64,000 nt of DNA from NCBI GenBank assembly GCA_964649815.1, contig CAZYQC010000004.1:38361-102360 (forward strand), read 5' to 3'. Both the position numbers and the translations under genes were made by a program. Positions 16,681-25,637 of this stretch are shown piece by piece; within the stretch, counting starts at the first letter, position 1, and every line of letters begins with the position of its first letter. Origin of the DNA: G013214665 sp964649815 (GTDB lineage Bacteria; Pseudomonadota; Alphaproteobacteria; Rhodobacterales; Rhodobacteraceae). The notes under the pieces were generated by a model. The model was not told where the DNA came from. It worked only from the letters and a program-made list of their open reading frames with translations, and did not search any database.

Positions 16681-17880
16681 TCAGTTGGCCGGCACCGAAG
16701 CGCTAGCGGTATCTCCAATGCCGTCGCGGCGTGATTTGGCAGCGGCGAGCGTGTCGCGCAGGTCTTTTTCCATCCGCTTGAGGTCTTCCTCGGCGGCGGC
16801 GCGTTTGGCTTTGCCTTCGTCGGCGATCTGCAAACTCTCTTCAATCGTTCCGATCAGATCGGCGTTGGCTTGGCGGACAGCTTCGATGTCAAAAACGCCA
16901 CGCTCCATCTCTTGACGGATCATCTTGTTGCTTTCACGCAGGTTTTTGGCGTTAGCGGTCAAAAGCTCGTTCGTCAGGTCATTGGCGTCGCGCACGGCGG
17001 CGGCGGCCTCGGCTGACCGCTGGATCGTGACCGCCTGGGCCAATTGAGTCTCCCAGAGGGGCACAGTGTTAACGAGGGTCGAGTTGATCTTTGTGACCAG
17101 CGATTTGTCGTTTTCCTGAACCAGGCGGATGGAGGGCAGCGACTGCATTGTCACCTGACGGGTGAGTTTCAGGTCGTGCACACGGCGTTCCAGGTCATCG
17201 CGCGCGGCGCGCAGATCCCGGAGCTCTTGCGCCTTCATGACTTGATCACCCTCAGGGGCGGCATTGACCGCAGCTTCGGCCGCAGGAATGTTCGTGCCAT
17301 CTAACGTCGCCAGCTTGGCCTCGCCCGCAGCTATGTAAAGTGCGAGCTCGTCGTAGAATTGCAGGGTTTTGTCGTACAAAAGATCAAGCGATTTGATATC
17401 CTTGAGCAACGTGTGCTCGTGCTGAAGCAGATCGTCTGTGATCCGGTCGATCTGACCTTGGACTTTCTCGAACTGAGCGGAAAACTTGGCAAAAGGTGCC
17501 GCGCGACCGATCAACTTTTCCCACCACGAACGTTCCCGGCGCACGTCCAGTTCTGAGACCGAAAAGCCGCGGATTGTTGTGACGATAGTGCGCAGGCTGT
17601 CGCCCGCCGGACCGACATCTTTGTTGCGCACATCTGCCAGCATGGCTTGGCTGATCTCTTGCAATTCCGCCTGGGCAGCCGAGCCAAAGGACACGATGGA
17701 ATTCGTGTCGCCCATGTCGATTTCGTCCATGCGCCGCTGGATTTCATTTGTCATTTGCGGGTCCGCCGCTTCGAGCGTGATGACCTCGCCGGCTGGCATG
17801 GGCTCTGGCAAGGTGACGGCCGTGACTTCTTCGACCAACGCGACGGATTGTTCGGCCTTTCGGCGCACTGTTTCAGACAT
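16681..17880 (-). CDS. telA: TelA/KlaA toxic-anion resistance family protein (YaaN-like)
   Basis: A 399-residue soluble, largely helical protein of the TelA family. Recognisable stretches are GDTNSIVSFGSAAQAELQEIS near residue 57, the SWWEKLIG and FEKVQGQIDRI central region, and a long coiled coil (about 230-390). A GGGGA-type ribosome site precedes ATG 17880. The family was named for tellurite resistance but is widely part of envelope-stress and Ter-like systems. It follows the xpaC-like gene by 14 bases, the same pairing as xpaC-yaaN of Bacillus, which strengthens both calls. Confidence 0.88.
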   Translation of the reverse strand: MSETVRRKAEQSVALVEEVTAVTLPEPMPAGEVITLEAADPQMTNEIQRRMDEIDMGDTNSIVSFGSAAQAELQEISQAMLADVRNKDVGPAGDSLRTIVTTIRGFSVSELDVRRERSWWEKLIGRAAPFAKFSAQFEKVQGQIDRITDDLLQHEHTLLKDIKSLDLLYDKTLQFYDELALYIAAGEAKLATLDGTNIPAAEAAVNAAPEGDQVMKAQELRDLRAARDDLERRVHDLKLTRQVTMQSLPSIRLVQENDKSLVTKINSTLVNTVPLWETQLAQAVTIQRSAEAAAAVRDANDLTNELLTANAKNLRESNKMIRQEMERGVFDIEAVRQANADLIGTIEESLQIADEGKAKRAAAEEDLKRMEKDLRDTLAAAKSRRDGIGDTASASVPAN

Positions 17881-17894
17881 GGGGCTCCCCTAAC

Positions 17895-18806
17895 TTATGA
17901 ATGGCCATTGTCGAGCGTGCCAAGGCGCACGCCTTCGCGCTGCAAGCGTTCGCGCAGCACATCAATTTCGATGTTGAGATCGCTTTTGTCTTCGATCATC
18001 AGTTTTTTGGTTCGGGCGGAAAAGTTGTCGTCCAGATCGGTCAGCAAGGCGGCGTAGTCGCGCCAGGCCTGGGCATCGCGCGAGCGGCTGAAGATGTCGG
18101 CGAACTTTACCGTCGCGTCACGCGCGCCCATCAGATAGACGCCCAGATATTTGCGGGCTGCTGTCAGATCCCGTGGATCTTCCTCGACTGTTCGGATCAT
18201 GTCGCGCGCCGTTTCCTGGAAGCGTTCAAGCCGGATTTCGATATCCCGGTCCTCGGCGCGTTTGATGGCGTCGGTCATGTCGCGCAGATATTGCTCGGCC
18301 TCGTCGACCACGCGGGCCACGCGGTCTTGTTGCATCGTGTCGACGCCTTCCATTCCTTTGGACCGCAGGGGGTCGATGCCAAAGGCTGCGACATGCAGGC
18401 CAAGTGTCGCGGCGCCAAAAAGCAAGGGCGCAATCAGACCGGGGTCATTTTTGTAGGCTGCAATCGCGATCCCCGCGCCGGTCAGTGCGCTTGACAACAT
18501 CTTGCGGGGAAAGGCGGGGCGGCGGGCGACTTTGCGTTCGTCAAAGGCGGCTTCGGCCTTGAGGCCTTCGCGCAGTAGAACGGCCGCAAGGGTCAGGATG
18601 CCAGCCGAAACAAGGGCAAGCGTCAGGCCAATGGCGCCATCATTGAGCGACATAAAGACCATCGGAATCGCGGGAATGAACATGACATTCGCCCGCGCGC
18701 CTGCCGGATCGACACGCATACGGCGTTGGCGCGGCTTGGGGGCGTTGTCATTTGCCGAAGGCGTTTGGCCCGAGGGGCTGTATTTTCCACCGTAGCGTTG
18801 GGCCAT
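17895..18806 (-). CDS. xpaC: XpaC family protein
   Basis: A 303-residue protein with a basic, Pro-rich N-terminus, two pairs of hydrophobic helices (about residues 38-80 and 105-145), and a C-terminal helical domain typical of XpaC (VDEAEQYLRDM, ARKYLGVYLMGARDATVKFADI). Family members are named for hydrolysis of an indolyl phosphate dye but have no known catalytic motif; they are co-encoded with TelA proteins. It is four bases after a tiny membrane peptide frame and 14 bases before telA. A membrane-anchored scaffold for TelA is a reasonable inference. Confidence 0.85.
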   Translation of the reverse strand: MAQRYGGKYSPSGQTPSANDNAPKPRQRRMRVDPAGARANVMFIPAIPMVFMSLNDGAIGLTLALVSAGILTLAAVLLREGLKAEAAFDERKVARRPAFPRKMLSSALTGAGIAIAAYKNDPGLIAPLLFGAATLGLHVAAFGIDPLRSKGMEGVDTMQQDRVARVVDEAEQYLRDMTDAIKRAEDRDIEIRLERFQETARDMIRTVEEDPRDLTAARKYLGVYLMGARDATVKFADIFSRSRDAQAWRDYAALLTDLDDNFSARTKKLMIEDKSDLNIEIDVLRERLQREGVRLGTLDNGHS

Positions 18807-18810
18807 ATCG

Positions 18811-18900
18811 TTACAACCCGCCCAGCCAGCCGGTTGTCACACCGAACATCAGAACGATCAACGCCGCATAGGCGATCCGCTGAAAACTACCGTTTTGCAT
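18811..18900 (-). CDS. Possible 29-residue membrane peptide upstream of xpaC
   Basis: A 29-residue frame starting at ATG 18900, basic at the N-terminus (MQNGSFQR) and then a single hydrophobic stretch ending in GWLGGL. It stops four bases before the xpaC start, so it would be the first gene of the operon. The size and shape fit a single-pass small membrane protein. No homologue is known to me. A longer frame in the same phase opens at 19023 but shows no further recognisable content. Confidence 0.4.
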   Translation of the reverse strand: MQNGSFQRIAYAALIVLMFGVTTGWLGGL

Positions 18901-19030
18901 TCGGCCCTCGTTTACATCACACCAGAGAGTATAGGCATTGTGCAGGCGCGGCACAAACCCGCCGGTGTCGACGCATCCGCCATTCGCGGCAGAAATAGGC
19001 CCTGAATGTAACAAATTGCGCAAAGCGCGC

Positions 19031-19843
19031 TTAGCGTTTGCGGCGCCGGTTGGCTATGCGCGTCTTTGCGGATGTGGCTTTGCCACCGTTGCCTTGGCTC
19101 GGGCCTTTGTCCTTATCAAGCCCAAGCTGATCGCGCACCAACTTGCGGCGGACCTCTTCAACAGCGCCTGCGGCCAAATCACCAAGCTGGAAGGGGCCGT
19201 AGCTGATCCGGATCAAGCGGTTGACCGAAAGGCCAAGCGATTCCATCGCGCGGCGAATTTCGCGGTTCTTGCCCTCGCGCAGGCCAACTGTCAGCCAGGC
19301 ATTCGCGCCTTGCTGGCGGTCGAGTGTCACGCTCATCGGTTGATAGCGCACACCTTCGACCGTCACGCCTTTGGTCAGCGGGGCGAGATCGTCTTCGGTT
19401 GGTTTGCCCTTTACGCGGACGCGGTAGCGGCGCAACCATCCGGTCGAGGGCAGTTCGAGACGTCGCTTGATCTCGCCATCATTGGTCAAGAGCAACAGGC
19501 CTTCAGAATTCAGGTCCAACCGACCAACGGACATCACCCGGGGCATGTCCTCGGGGAGGTCGTCAAAAATGGTTGGACGCCCCTGTTCATCCTTTGCCGT
19601 TGTCACCAGCCCAGTTGGTTTGTGGTACAGCCAGAGCCGCGTCGGCTCGGGCGCGGCCAAGGGGGCGCCATCGACCGTGATTTTGTCTTTGTCCGTCACA
19701 TTGAGTGCGGGGCTGTCGATTGCGGTGCCATTCACGCTAACCCGGCCCTCAAGGATCATCGCCTCGGCGCCACGGCGGCTTGCGACGCCTGCGCGGGCAA
19801 GGACTTTGGCGATACGGTCGCCTTTGGGTGCGTTTGATGTCAT
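19031..19843 (-). CDS. rluB: Pseudouridine synthase, RsuA/RluB/RluE family
   Basis: A 270-residue rRNA pseudouridine synthase. The N-terminus is an S4 RNA-binding domain (IAKVLARAGVASRR, ILEGRVSVNG). The catalytic motif is VGRLDLNSEGLLLLTNDG with the catalytic Asp near residue 109, followed by the C-terminal EGKNREIRRA segment. The last ~30 residues are highly basic. RluB modifies 23S rRNA U2605; RluE and RsuA are alternatives in the same family. It lies 130 bases upstream of the XpaC/TelA operon on the same strand and divergent from tadA. Confidence 0.88.
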   Translation of the reverse strand: MTSNAPKGDRIAKVLARAGVASRRGAEAMILEGRVSVNGTAIDSPALNVTDKDKITVDGAPLAAPEPTRLWLYHKPTGLVTTAKDEQGRPTIFDDLPEDMPRVMSVGRLDLNSEGLLLLTNDGEIKRRLELPSTGWLRRYRVRVKGKPTEDDLAPLTKGVTVEGVRYQPMSVTLDRQQGANAWLTVGLREGKNREIRRAMESLGLSVNRLIRISYGPFQLGDLAAGAVEEVRRKLVRDQLGLDKDKGPSQGNGGKATSAKTRIANRRRKR

Positions 19844-19905
19844 GAAACGCGCTTAGACCATCCGATCGAGTTGCGAAAGCCTTTGGCGCGTGGCATCGCT
19901 GAGCC

Positions 19906-20355
19906 ATGCAATTTCGATCCTTCATGGAAGAGGCGCTGGCAGAAGCGCGCGCCGCGGGCGAGCGGGCCGAAGTTCCGGTCGGCGCCATCTTGATCGCGCC
20001 GGATGGATCTGTGGCGGCGCGCGCGGGGAACCGAACGCGCGAATTGTCTGACCCAACGGCCCATGCCGAGATCCTGGCGCTGCGCGCGGGCTGTGCAGCT
20101 GCGGGTTCGGATCGTTTGCCGGGTTATGACCTCTATGTGACGCTTGAGCCCTGTGCAATGTGCGCCGCCGCCATCGCATCAGCCCGGATCGCGCGGTTGT
20201 ACTTTGGCGCAGCTGATCCGAAATCCGGCGGCGTTCTGCATGGCGCGCGCGTTTTTACCCATTCGCAGGCCCATCATGTGCCAGAGGTTTATGACGGGAT
20301 TTCCGCAGATGCTGCGCGCCGGTTGCTAAAGGATTTTTTCGCAGTGCGTCGCTAG
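19906..20355 (+). CDS. tadA: tRNA adenosine(34) deaminase
   Basis: A 149-residue zinc deaminase that converts A34 of tRNA-Arg(ACG) to inosine, an essential step in bacteria. Zinc and catalytic residues are visible as HAE (His53, Glu55) and PCAMC (Cys83, Cys86). Length and the C-terminal helical GISADAARRLLKDFF match the family. It is divergent from rluB and converges on a GNAT gene, ending 10 bases before that gene's stop. Confidence 0.95.
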   Translation: MQFRSFMEEALAEARAAGERAEVPVGAILIAPDGSVAARAGNRTRELSDPTAHAEILALRAGCAAAGSDRLPGYDLYVTLEPCAMCAAAIASARIARLYFGAADPKSGGVLHGARVFTHSQAHHVPEVYDGISADAARRLLKDFFAVRR

Positions 20356-20365
20356 GGTTAGGATC

Positions 20366-20809
20366 CTAGCCAGTCGGTGCCGCCGGGTTGGACCGGGGAA
20401 AGTCTTTCTTCATGTCGATCCGGGCGTGACCGTCGGGAAAGGCGTAGCGTGCGTATTCAACATATCCGTGCTTGCGGTAAAACCCTTCCGCCTGCCAAGA
20501 GTAGGTGTACAGCATCGCACCCTTGGCCCCGCGCCTTTGCGCCTCGGTTTCGATGGCGTTTAACAGATCCGAGCCAAGTCCAGTGCACCGCAATGCGTCA
20601 TCGACCCAAAGCCCACGGACCTCTAGCGCGCCAAGATAGACGTGGCCGCGCCCGCCTGCGACGATGCGGCCGTCTTGGCGGAGGATCATGCTGAACGTGT
20701 CGACGACCCAGCCCGCTTGGTCGGCGTTGTAGCCAGCAAAGCGGGCGGCATAATCGGCATAGACCTCGGCGTCATCATCGACACATTCTATGGCGTCCCG
20801 CAGCGTCAT
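20366..20809 (-). CDS. GNAT family N-acetyltransferase
   Basis: A 147-residue single-domain acetyltransferase. Motif A is seen as LWVDDALRCTGLGSDLLNAIE and the C-terminal part as LYTYSWQAEGFYRKHGYVEY, the acetyl-CoA binding and motif B region. The acceptor is unknown. It follows the UPF0173 hydrolase by 11 bases on the same strand. Confidence 0.85.
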   Translation of the reverse strand: MTLRDAIECVDDDAEVYADYAARFAGYNADQAGWVVDTFSMILRQDGRIVAGGRGHVYLGALEVRGLWVDDALRCTGLGSDLLNAIETEAQRRGAKGAMLYTYSWQAEGFYRKHGYVEYARYAFPDGHARIDMKKDFPRSNPAAPTG

Positions 20810-20820
20810 GGGCCGGATCG

Positions 20821-21513
20821 TTAGACGGAAATGGGCGTCATGACCTCTGGCTCAACAACATTCACGCCCGGCAAGCCGTCAGTCAGCGCCTGAGCGCTCT
20901 GCTCCAGCAGGGGGAATGTGCGGTAATGGCATGGGATCACGGTGGAAAAGTTAAAATAGCGCTTTGCGGCATAGGCTGCGGCGGCCATGTCCATCGTGAA
21001 ATACCCGCCAGCCGATAGAATGCCGACGTCTGGTTTGTGGTAATCACCCATCCAGTCCATGTCGGCCATGATGTCGGTGTCACCGGATACATAGAGGCAC
21101 TTGCCCCCCGATTTGATCATGAAACCACATTCGGCGCCCATATAGCGTGTCGCGCCGCCCACTTGCATGGACGAAGAATGCGAGGCAGGCACCAAGGTGG
21201 CGGTCACGCCGCCGATGTCGATCGTGCCGCCCAGCCCAAAGGCGTGACCTTCTGTGGCGCCGAGCCCGTGCAAATGACCAGCCAATTCATAGGGGCCAGA
21301 GACCGGCGCGCCGGTGCGTTGCGAAATTTCTACAAGATCGGTGGTGTGATCGAAATGGCCATGCGTGACCAAAATATGTGTGGCCCCGGCGATGGCCGCC
21401 TCAACCTGGTCTTCGCCCAGCATTGGATTGCCGTTGATCCAAGGATCTAACAAGATAACCTGATCTTCGATTTCAAAGCGAAAGCTGCCGTGACCCAACC
21501 AGATAATGTCCAT
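20821..21513 (-). CDS. Metal-dependent hydrolase, UPF0173 (metallo-beta-lactamase fold)
   Basis: A 230-residue cytoplasmic metallo-beta-lactamase fold protein. Metal ligands are in THGHFDH (His51, His53, Asp55, His56), with a further His in PASHSS, Asp in SGDTDI and a late His in VIPCHYRTFP. Function of the family is not established. ATG 21513 has a GGGAGAGAG ribosome site and begins right at the conserved MDIIWLGHG; an upstream start would add 62 unrelated residues. Confidence 0.87.
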   Translation of the reverse strand: MDIIWLGHGSFRFEIEDQVILLDPWINGNPMLGEDQVEAAIAGATHILVTHGHFDHTTDLVEISQRTGAPVSGPYELAGHLHGLGATEGHAFGLGGTIDIGGVTATLVPASHSSSMQVGGATRYMGAECGFMIKSGGKCLYVSGDTDIMADMDWMGDYHKPDVGILSAGGYFTMDMAAAAYAAKRYFNFSTVIPCHYRTFPLLEQSAQALTDGLPGVNVVEPEVMTPISV

Positions 21514-21741
21514 GTCTCTCTCCCTTTTGACACCGTTCCTTATCAGCCTGCGCTTTTTGATAGGGAAACAGAAGAGCCGAAGTGCGTTTGGGCCCTGCTT
21601 TTTTGCGGGGTTCAAAAAGGATATGGGCCGTGACGATGTGCTCTTGCGGCGCTCACTGAAATTTTGCGAGATGGGGCGAGAACAAAGTGCCGGTGCCACT
21701 TGGCGCGGCGTTCGAAAGCGTGGGCATGCTACAGGCGCGAC

Positions 21742-22395
21742 ATGGATCAGTTACTGACGCAGATTGACGGCTATTGTGAGCGGATCGACGCGAGCTATTG
21801 GTCCGAGCCGGTCAACGCGGTCACGAACCTGGCGTTCATCATCTCAGCAGTGATCATGTGGCGGCTGAGCCGCGCCGAGCCCTATGCCAAAGCGCTGTGC
21901 ATCATTTTGTTTTGCATCGGTGTTGGCAGCTATTTGTTTCACACCCATGCACAGGTTTGGGCGGCCATCGCTGACGTCGTGCCGATCGTTTTGTTCATCC
22001 TGGTCTATATCCAGGCGGTCAACCAGCATGTTTGGTTGTTGCGGCCGTGGCCGGCACTTGGGGTGACGCTGCTCTTTTTCCCGTTCGCCTATGTCACGAT
22101 GCCTCTGTGGGAAGCTGTGCCGCTGCTAAACATCTCGGCGGCCTATCTGCCCGTTCCGGCGCTGATCCTGATTTACGCCTTTCTGCTGCGCAACCGGGCG
22201 CCGCTGACGGCGCGCGGGCTTGTGACAGGCGCGGCTATTTTGCTGGTTTCATTGACGTTCCGCAGTCTCGACGAAGTTGTCTGCGACGGTTTTAAGCTTG
22301 GCACGCATTTCATGTGGCACATTTTGAATGCTCTGATGCTGGGGTGGATGATCGCGGTCTATTTGCGTCACAGACGGACCTATGCCTCAACCTGA
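21742..22395 (+). CDS. Ceramidase-domain (CREST superfamily) membrane protein
   Basis: A 217-residue membrane protein with about seven hydrophobic helices. It starts MDQLLTQIDGYCERID and carries the alkaline-ceramidase/CREST pattern: YWSEPVNAVTNL, then SYLFHTHAQVWAAIADVVP (Ser, His and Asp), and THFMWHILNAL (two His) near the C-terminus. These residues form a zinc hydrolase site in the eukaryotic enzymes. Whether the bacterial proteins cleave ceramide-like lipids is not established. Its 3' end overlaps the convergent VOC gene by 16 bases. Confidence 0.82.
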   Translation: MDQLLTQIDGYCERIDASYWSEPVNAVTNLAFIISAVIMWRLSRAEPYAKALCIILFCIGVGSYLFHTHAQVWAAIADVVPIVLFILVYIQAVNQHVWLLRPWPALGVTLLFFPFAYVTMPLWEAVPLLNISAAYLPVPALILIYAFLLRNRAPLTARGLVTGAAILLVSLTFRSLDEVVCDGFKLGTHFMWHILNALMLGWMIAVYLRHRRTYAST

Positions 22396-22787
22396 TGGAC
22401 CTCGATCACGTTGCCGTCGGGGTCGTAGAAAAAGATCTGGTGCCACCCGGCGACGGCCTGATTGCCCCAATCCGCATAAGGGATGCCTTTGGCCTCCAGA
22501 TGAGCTTTGAACGCGGCGAGGTCGTCTGTGCGATAGGCGATGTGCCCGTGGCTTACGGGATTGACGCCTTGTCCGGCCCGCAAACCTGCCAGGGGGTCTT
22601 TTTGGGCCAAATGCGTTTGAATGGCGCCGTCGGTGACAAAGGCAACATCGCCCGCGTAACCTTTCTTTTTTTCCAGTGTCGGAAGGCCATCGGTTTCGCG
22701 GTCCAACCCCAACACGTCTTGATAAAAAGCGTCCATACGCGCGACGTTTTCGGTGGCCAGGTTGATGTGATGCAAGGTGAGCTTCAT
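22380..22787 (-). CDS. VOC family (glyoxalase/dioxygenase fold) protein
   Basis: A 135-residue protein made of two beta-alpha-beta-beta-beta modules. It begins LTLHHINLATENV and ends WHQIFFYDPDGNVIEVHQ; metal-ligand candidates are His7 (second of HH), a mid-chain His in GHIAYRTDD, and Glu in NVIEV. It is clearly related to the VOC protein at 63482-63913 (same HHIN, AGQ-VNP, GHIA-RTDD and WHQ-FFYDP-G motifs). The substrate is unknown. Confidence 0.85.
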   Translation of the reverse strand: MKLTLHHINLATENVARMDAFYQDVLGLDRETDGLPTLEKKKGYAGDVAFVTDGAIQTHLAQKDPLAGLRAGQGVNPVSHGHIAYRTDDLAAFKAHLEAKGIPYADWGNQAVAGWHQIFFYDPDGNVIEVHQVEA

Positions 22788-23050
22788 GTTTTGGGGCGCT
22801 TTCGTGCGAAGGGGTTAATGAGGGGTCAATCCTGTGCCGCATTACGGCGACAAGCTGCGATCAAAGCAAGGCCGGGTGTTCGAATGGGCGGCCACGCGAT
22901 GTCGTTCGCTCAGGGCCGCAAAACCACCAGATTGCCCGAATTTGGCACCGAAATCAGCAAAAGCACAACGTTCGTTGGTGCCGCGCGACACCTGCCCTTG
23001 AAGCCAAGAACGCGTGGCGATAAACGGCGCCAGATACATCGGAGAATGCC

Positions 23051-23338
23051 ATGTCCATCGACGAAAACACAGCCGCCCGCGTGGCCAAGCTGGCGCGGAT
23101 CAAAGTTGAGCCCGAAGCGCTGCCTGCCTTGGCGTCTGAATTCAACACCATTCTGGGTTTTATCGAACAACTGAGCGAAGTGGACGTCGATAATGTAGAG
23201 CCGATGACCTCTGTGACGCCGCAACGTCTAAAGCGGCGTGTGGACACGGTTACAGACGGCGATCAGCAGGACAAAATCCTGTCGAATGCACCGGATGCGC
23301 GGGAAGGCTTTTTCGCAGTGCCAAAGGTTGTGGAGTAA
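23051..23338 (+). CDS. gatC: Aspartyl/glutamyl-tRNA amidotransferase subunit C
   Basis: A 95-residue stabilising subunit of the GatCAB complex, which converts Glu-tRNA-Gln (and Asp-tRNA-Asn) to the amide form. It shows the family start VAKLARIKVEPEA and the VEPMTSVTP central motif. Three bases separate it from gatA, forming an operon. gatB is not in this window. Confidence 0.95.
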   Translation: MSIDENTAARVAKLARIKVEPEALPALASEFNTILGFIEQLSEVDVDNVEPMTSVTPQRLKRRVDTVTDGDQQDKILSNAPDAREGFFAVPKVVE

Positions 23339-23341
23339 GAC

Positions 23342-24829
23342 ATGACAGAGCTGAACTCACTTGGCCTGGCAGAGGCGCGCGACGCACTGCGCAAAGGCGA
23401 CACGACCAGCGTTGCTTTGACCGAAGCGTGCCTGAGCGCGATCGAAGGCGCTGGCGCGTTGAATGCCTTCGTGCATCACACGCCCGAGATTGCCTTGGAC
23501 CAAGCCAAAGCCGCCGACGCGCGGCTGCAGGCGGGCGATGCGCCTGCGATGTGTGGTTTGCCGCTGGGCATCAAAGATCTGTTCTGCACCAAAGGCGTGC
23601 CGAGTCAGGCCGCAAGTGCCATTCTGAATGGCTTTAAACCAGAATACGAAAGCACGGTGACGTCCAAGTTGTTCGATGCGGGCGCCGTGATGCTGGGCAA
23701 GTTGAACATGGACGAATTTGCGATGGGCTCGTCTAACGAGACATCGACCTATGGCAATGTCATCAACCCTTGGCAGCGCAGTGGCGACAGCGCGCCTCTG
23801 ACGCCGGGGGGCTCATCTGGTGGGTCTGCATCTGCTGTTGCCGCGGATCTGTGCCTGGCCGCGACCGGGACGGATACGGGCGGTTCCATCCGTCAGCCCG
23901 CCGCGTTTACCGGCATCACGGGCATCAAGCCAACCTACGGGCGGTGTTCGCGCTGGGGGATCGTAGCGTTTGCGTCCTCTCTTGATCAGGCGGGTCCGAT
24001 GACGAAATCGGTCCGCGATGCGGCCATCATGCTTGAAACCATGTGTGGGCATGACCCCAAGGACAGCACCTCTGCCGATCTGGCTGTGCCAAACTTTGAG
24101 TCCATGCTGACGGGTGACGTAAAAGGCAAGAAGATCGGTATTCCGGCGGAGTACCGGATGGACGGCATGCCGACAGAGATCGAAGCGCTTTGGCAAGAAG
24201 GCACCGCAATGCTGCGCGATGCAGGGGCGGAGATTGTCGACATCTCGCTGCCGCATACAAAATATGCCTTGCCCGCTTATTACGTGATTGCACCGGCCGA
24301 GGCGTCCTCGAACCTCGCGCGGTATGATGGGGTGCGGTACGGGCACCGGGCAAAGCTGGACCAGGGCGATGGCATCACAGAGATGTATGAAAAGACCCGC
24401 GCCGAAGGTTTCGGCGACGAGGTCAAGCGCCGTGTCATGATCGGGACCTATGTTTTGTCGGCTGGTTTTTATGATGCGTATTACAACCGCGCCCGGAAGG
24501 TCCGCACCTTGATCAAAAAGGACTTTGAAGATGTCTTTGCGCAAGGGGTCGACGCGATTTTGACGCCTGCGACGCCCTCAGCAGCCTTTGGGTTGGGAGA
24601 GATGGCGGATGCAGACCCCGTGCAGATGTATCTCAATGACGTCTTTACCGTGACCGTCAATATGGCTGGGCTGCCGGGGATTTCTGTCCCGGCGGGGCTT
24701 GACGCGCAGGGTTTGCCGCTTGGTCTGCAATTGATTGGGCGCCCGTGGGAGGAAGGGGATTTGCTGAACCTTGCTTACGCGGTGGAAAACGCTGCGGGTT
24801 TTGTGGCCAAACCGGCGAAATGGTGGTAA
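23342..24829 (+). CDS. gatA: Aspartyl/glutamyl-tRNA amidotransferase subunit A
   Basis: A 495-residue amidase-signature enzyme that releases ammonia from glutamine for tRNA-dependent amidation. The catalytic triad is visible: Lys78 in PLGIKDLF, cis-Ser158 in TPGGSSGGSA and nucleophile Ser182 in GTDTGGSIRQPA. Full family length with the usual C-terminal GISVPAGLDAQGLPLGLQ and IGRPWEEGDLL. It is co-transcribed with gatC. Confidence 0.96.
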   Translation: MTELNSLGLAEARDALRKGDTTSVALTEACLSAIEGAGALNAFVHHTPEIALDQAKAADARLQAGDAPAMCGLPLGIKDLFCTKGVPSQAASAILNGFKPEYESTVTSKLFDAGAVMLGKLNMDEFAMGSSNETSTYGNVINPWQRSGDSAPLTPGGSSGGSASAVAADLCLAATGTDTGGSIRQPAAFTGITGIKPTYGRCSRWGIVAFASSLDQAGPMTKSVRDAAIMLETMCGHDPKDSTSADLAVPNFESMLTGDVKGKKIGIPAEYRMDGMPTEIEALWQEGTAMLRDAGAEIVDISLPHTKYALPAYYVIAPAEASSNLARYDGVRYGHRAKLDQGDGITEMYEKTRAEGFGDEVKRRVMIGTYVLSAGFYDAYYNRARKVRTLIKKDFEDVFAQGVDAILTPATPSAAFGLGEMADADPVQMYLNDVFTVTVNMAGLPGISVPAGLDAQGLPLGLQLIGRPWEEGDLLNLAYAVENAAGFVAKPAKWW

Positions 24830-24866
24830 TTGACGCTCAATAACCCTCCGAAAGGGCAGAGCAGAC

Positions 24867-25634
24867 ATGTCACTTCGTATCCTGATCCTTCCGCTCGTGT
24901 TCACGGGCCTGGCCGCATGCCAGCCCGCTGTTCCAGACAGTGGCGCAGGCGTGCTCGACCTCGCACGCGGCATCGGCTTTGAATCGCCTTCTGCGCAAAC
25001 AGAGCGCGACCGGGCGTTGCTGTCGCCCACATTGCCGCCACCAGAACCGGTGACCTCGACGGCGGCCCCGGCGCCGGTCTTTCCGCCTGCGGTGAGTGAT
25101 CCGGCCCCGACTGAGCAGGTGATTGTTACGCCGACGCCCAACACCGAAATAGCCGCTGCGGCGGCGGCGCGTGCGGCCAATTCCGGTGTAGCCCCGGTCG
25201 AGGCGAGCCCTGCCAACGCTCCGCCGCCGCTTTTGAACAACCCCGGCATCTCGGACGAGCAAGACTTTGACGCGGTCGCGTCCCGTGAAAGCATCGAATC
25301 GGACGCAGCCCGGATCGAGGCCAACCGCCAGCAATATCAGGTGGTTTCGCCCACCGCATTGCCAAGCCGATCCGGCGGGGGGCAAGCCAACATCGTGCAA
25401 TATGCCCTGCAGACAAGCCATCCGCGCGGCACGCGCCTTTATCGCCGCATCGGCCTGAACCGTCAGGCCAAGTTTGAGCGCAATTGCGCCTCTTATGCCT
25501 CGGCTGACCTTGCCCAGATTGACTTTCTCGAACGCGGCGGACCAACCAGAGACCGCAGAGGCCTTGATCCAGATGGTGATGGATATGCTTGTTCCTGGGA
25601 TCCAGCGCCGTTTCGTCGGGCTGCCAGCAACTAA
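24867..25634 (+). CDS. Lipoprotein with C-terminal Excalibur calcium-binding motif
   Basis: A 255-residue exported protein. The N-terminal signal peptide ends in lipobox LAAC (Cys near 18). A long Pro/Ala-rich low-complexity linker (about 50-120) follows. The C-terminus carries an Excalibur motif, LDPDGDGYACSWDPAPFR, preceded by a paired Cys in NCASYASADLAQ. Excalibur resembles an EF-hand loop and is thought to bind calcium. It follows gatA by 37 bases and precedes a cell-wall amidase by three bases, suggesting an envelope role. Confidence 0.8.
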   Translation: MSLRILILPLVFTGLAACQPAVPDSGAGVLDLARGIGFESPSAQTERDRALLSPTLPPPEPVTSTAAPAPVFPPAVSDPAPTEQVIVTPTPNTEIAAAAAARAANSGVAPVEASPANAPPPLLNNPGISDEQDFDAVASRESIESDAARIEANRQQYQVVSPTALPSRSGGGQANIVQYALQTSHPRGTRLYRRIGLNRQAKFERNCASYASADLAQIDFLERGGPTRDRRGLDPDGDGYACSWDPAPFRRAASN

Positions 25635-25637
25635 GGC

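Noticed and set aside
20351..20370. GCTAGG...CCTAGC inverted repeat between tadA and the GNAT gene as a terminator
   Set aside because: Only a 6-bp stem, it overlaps both stop codons and lacks a T tract.
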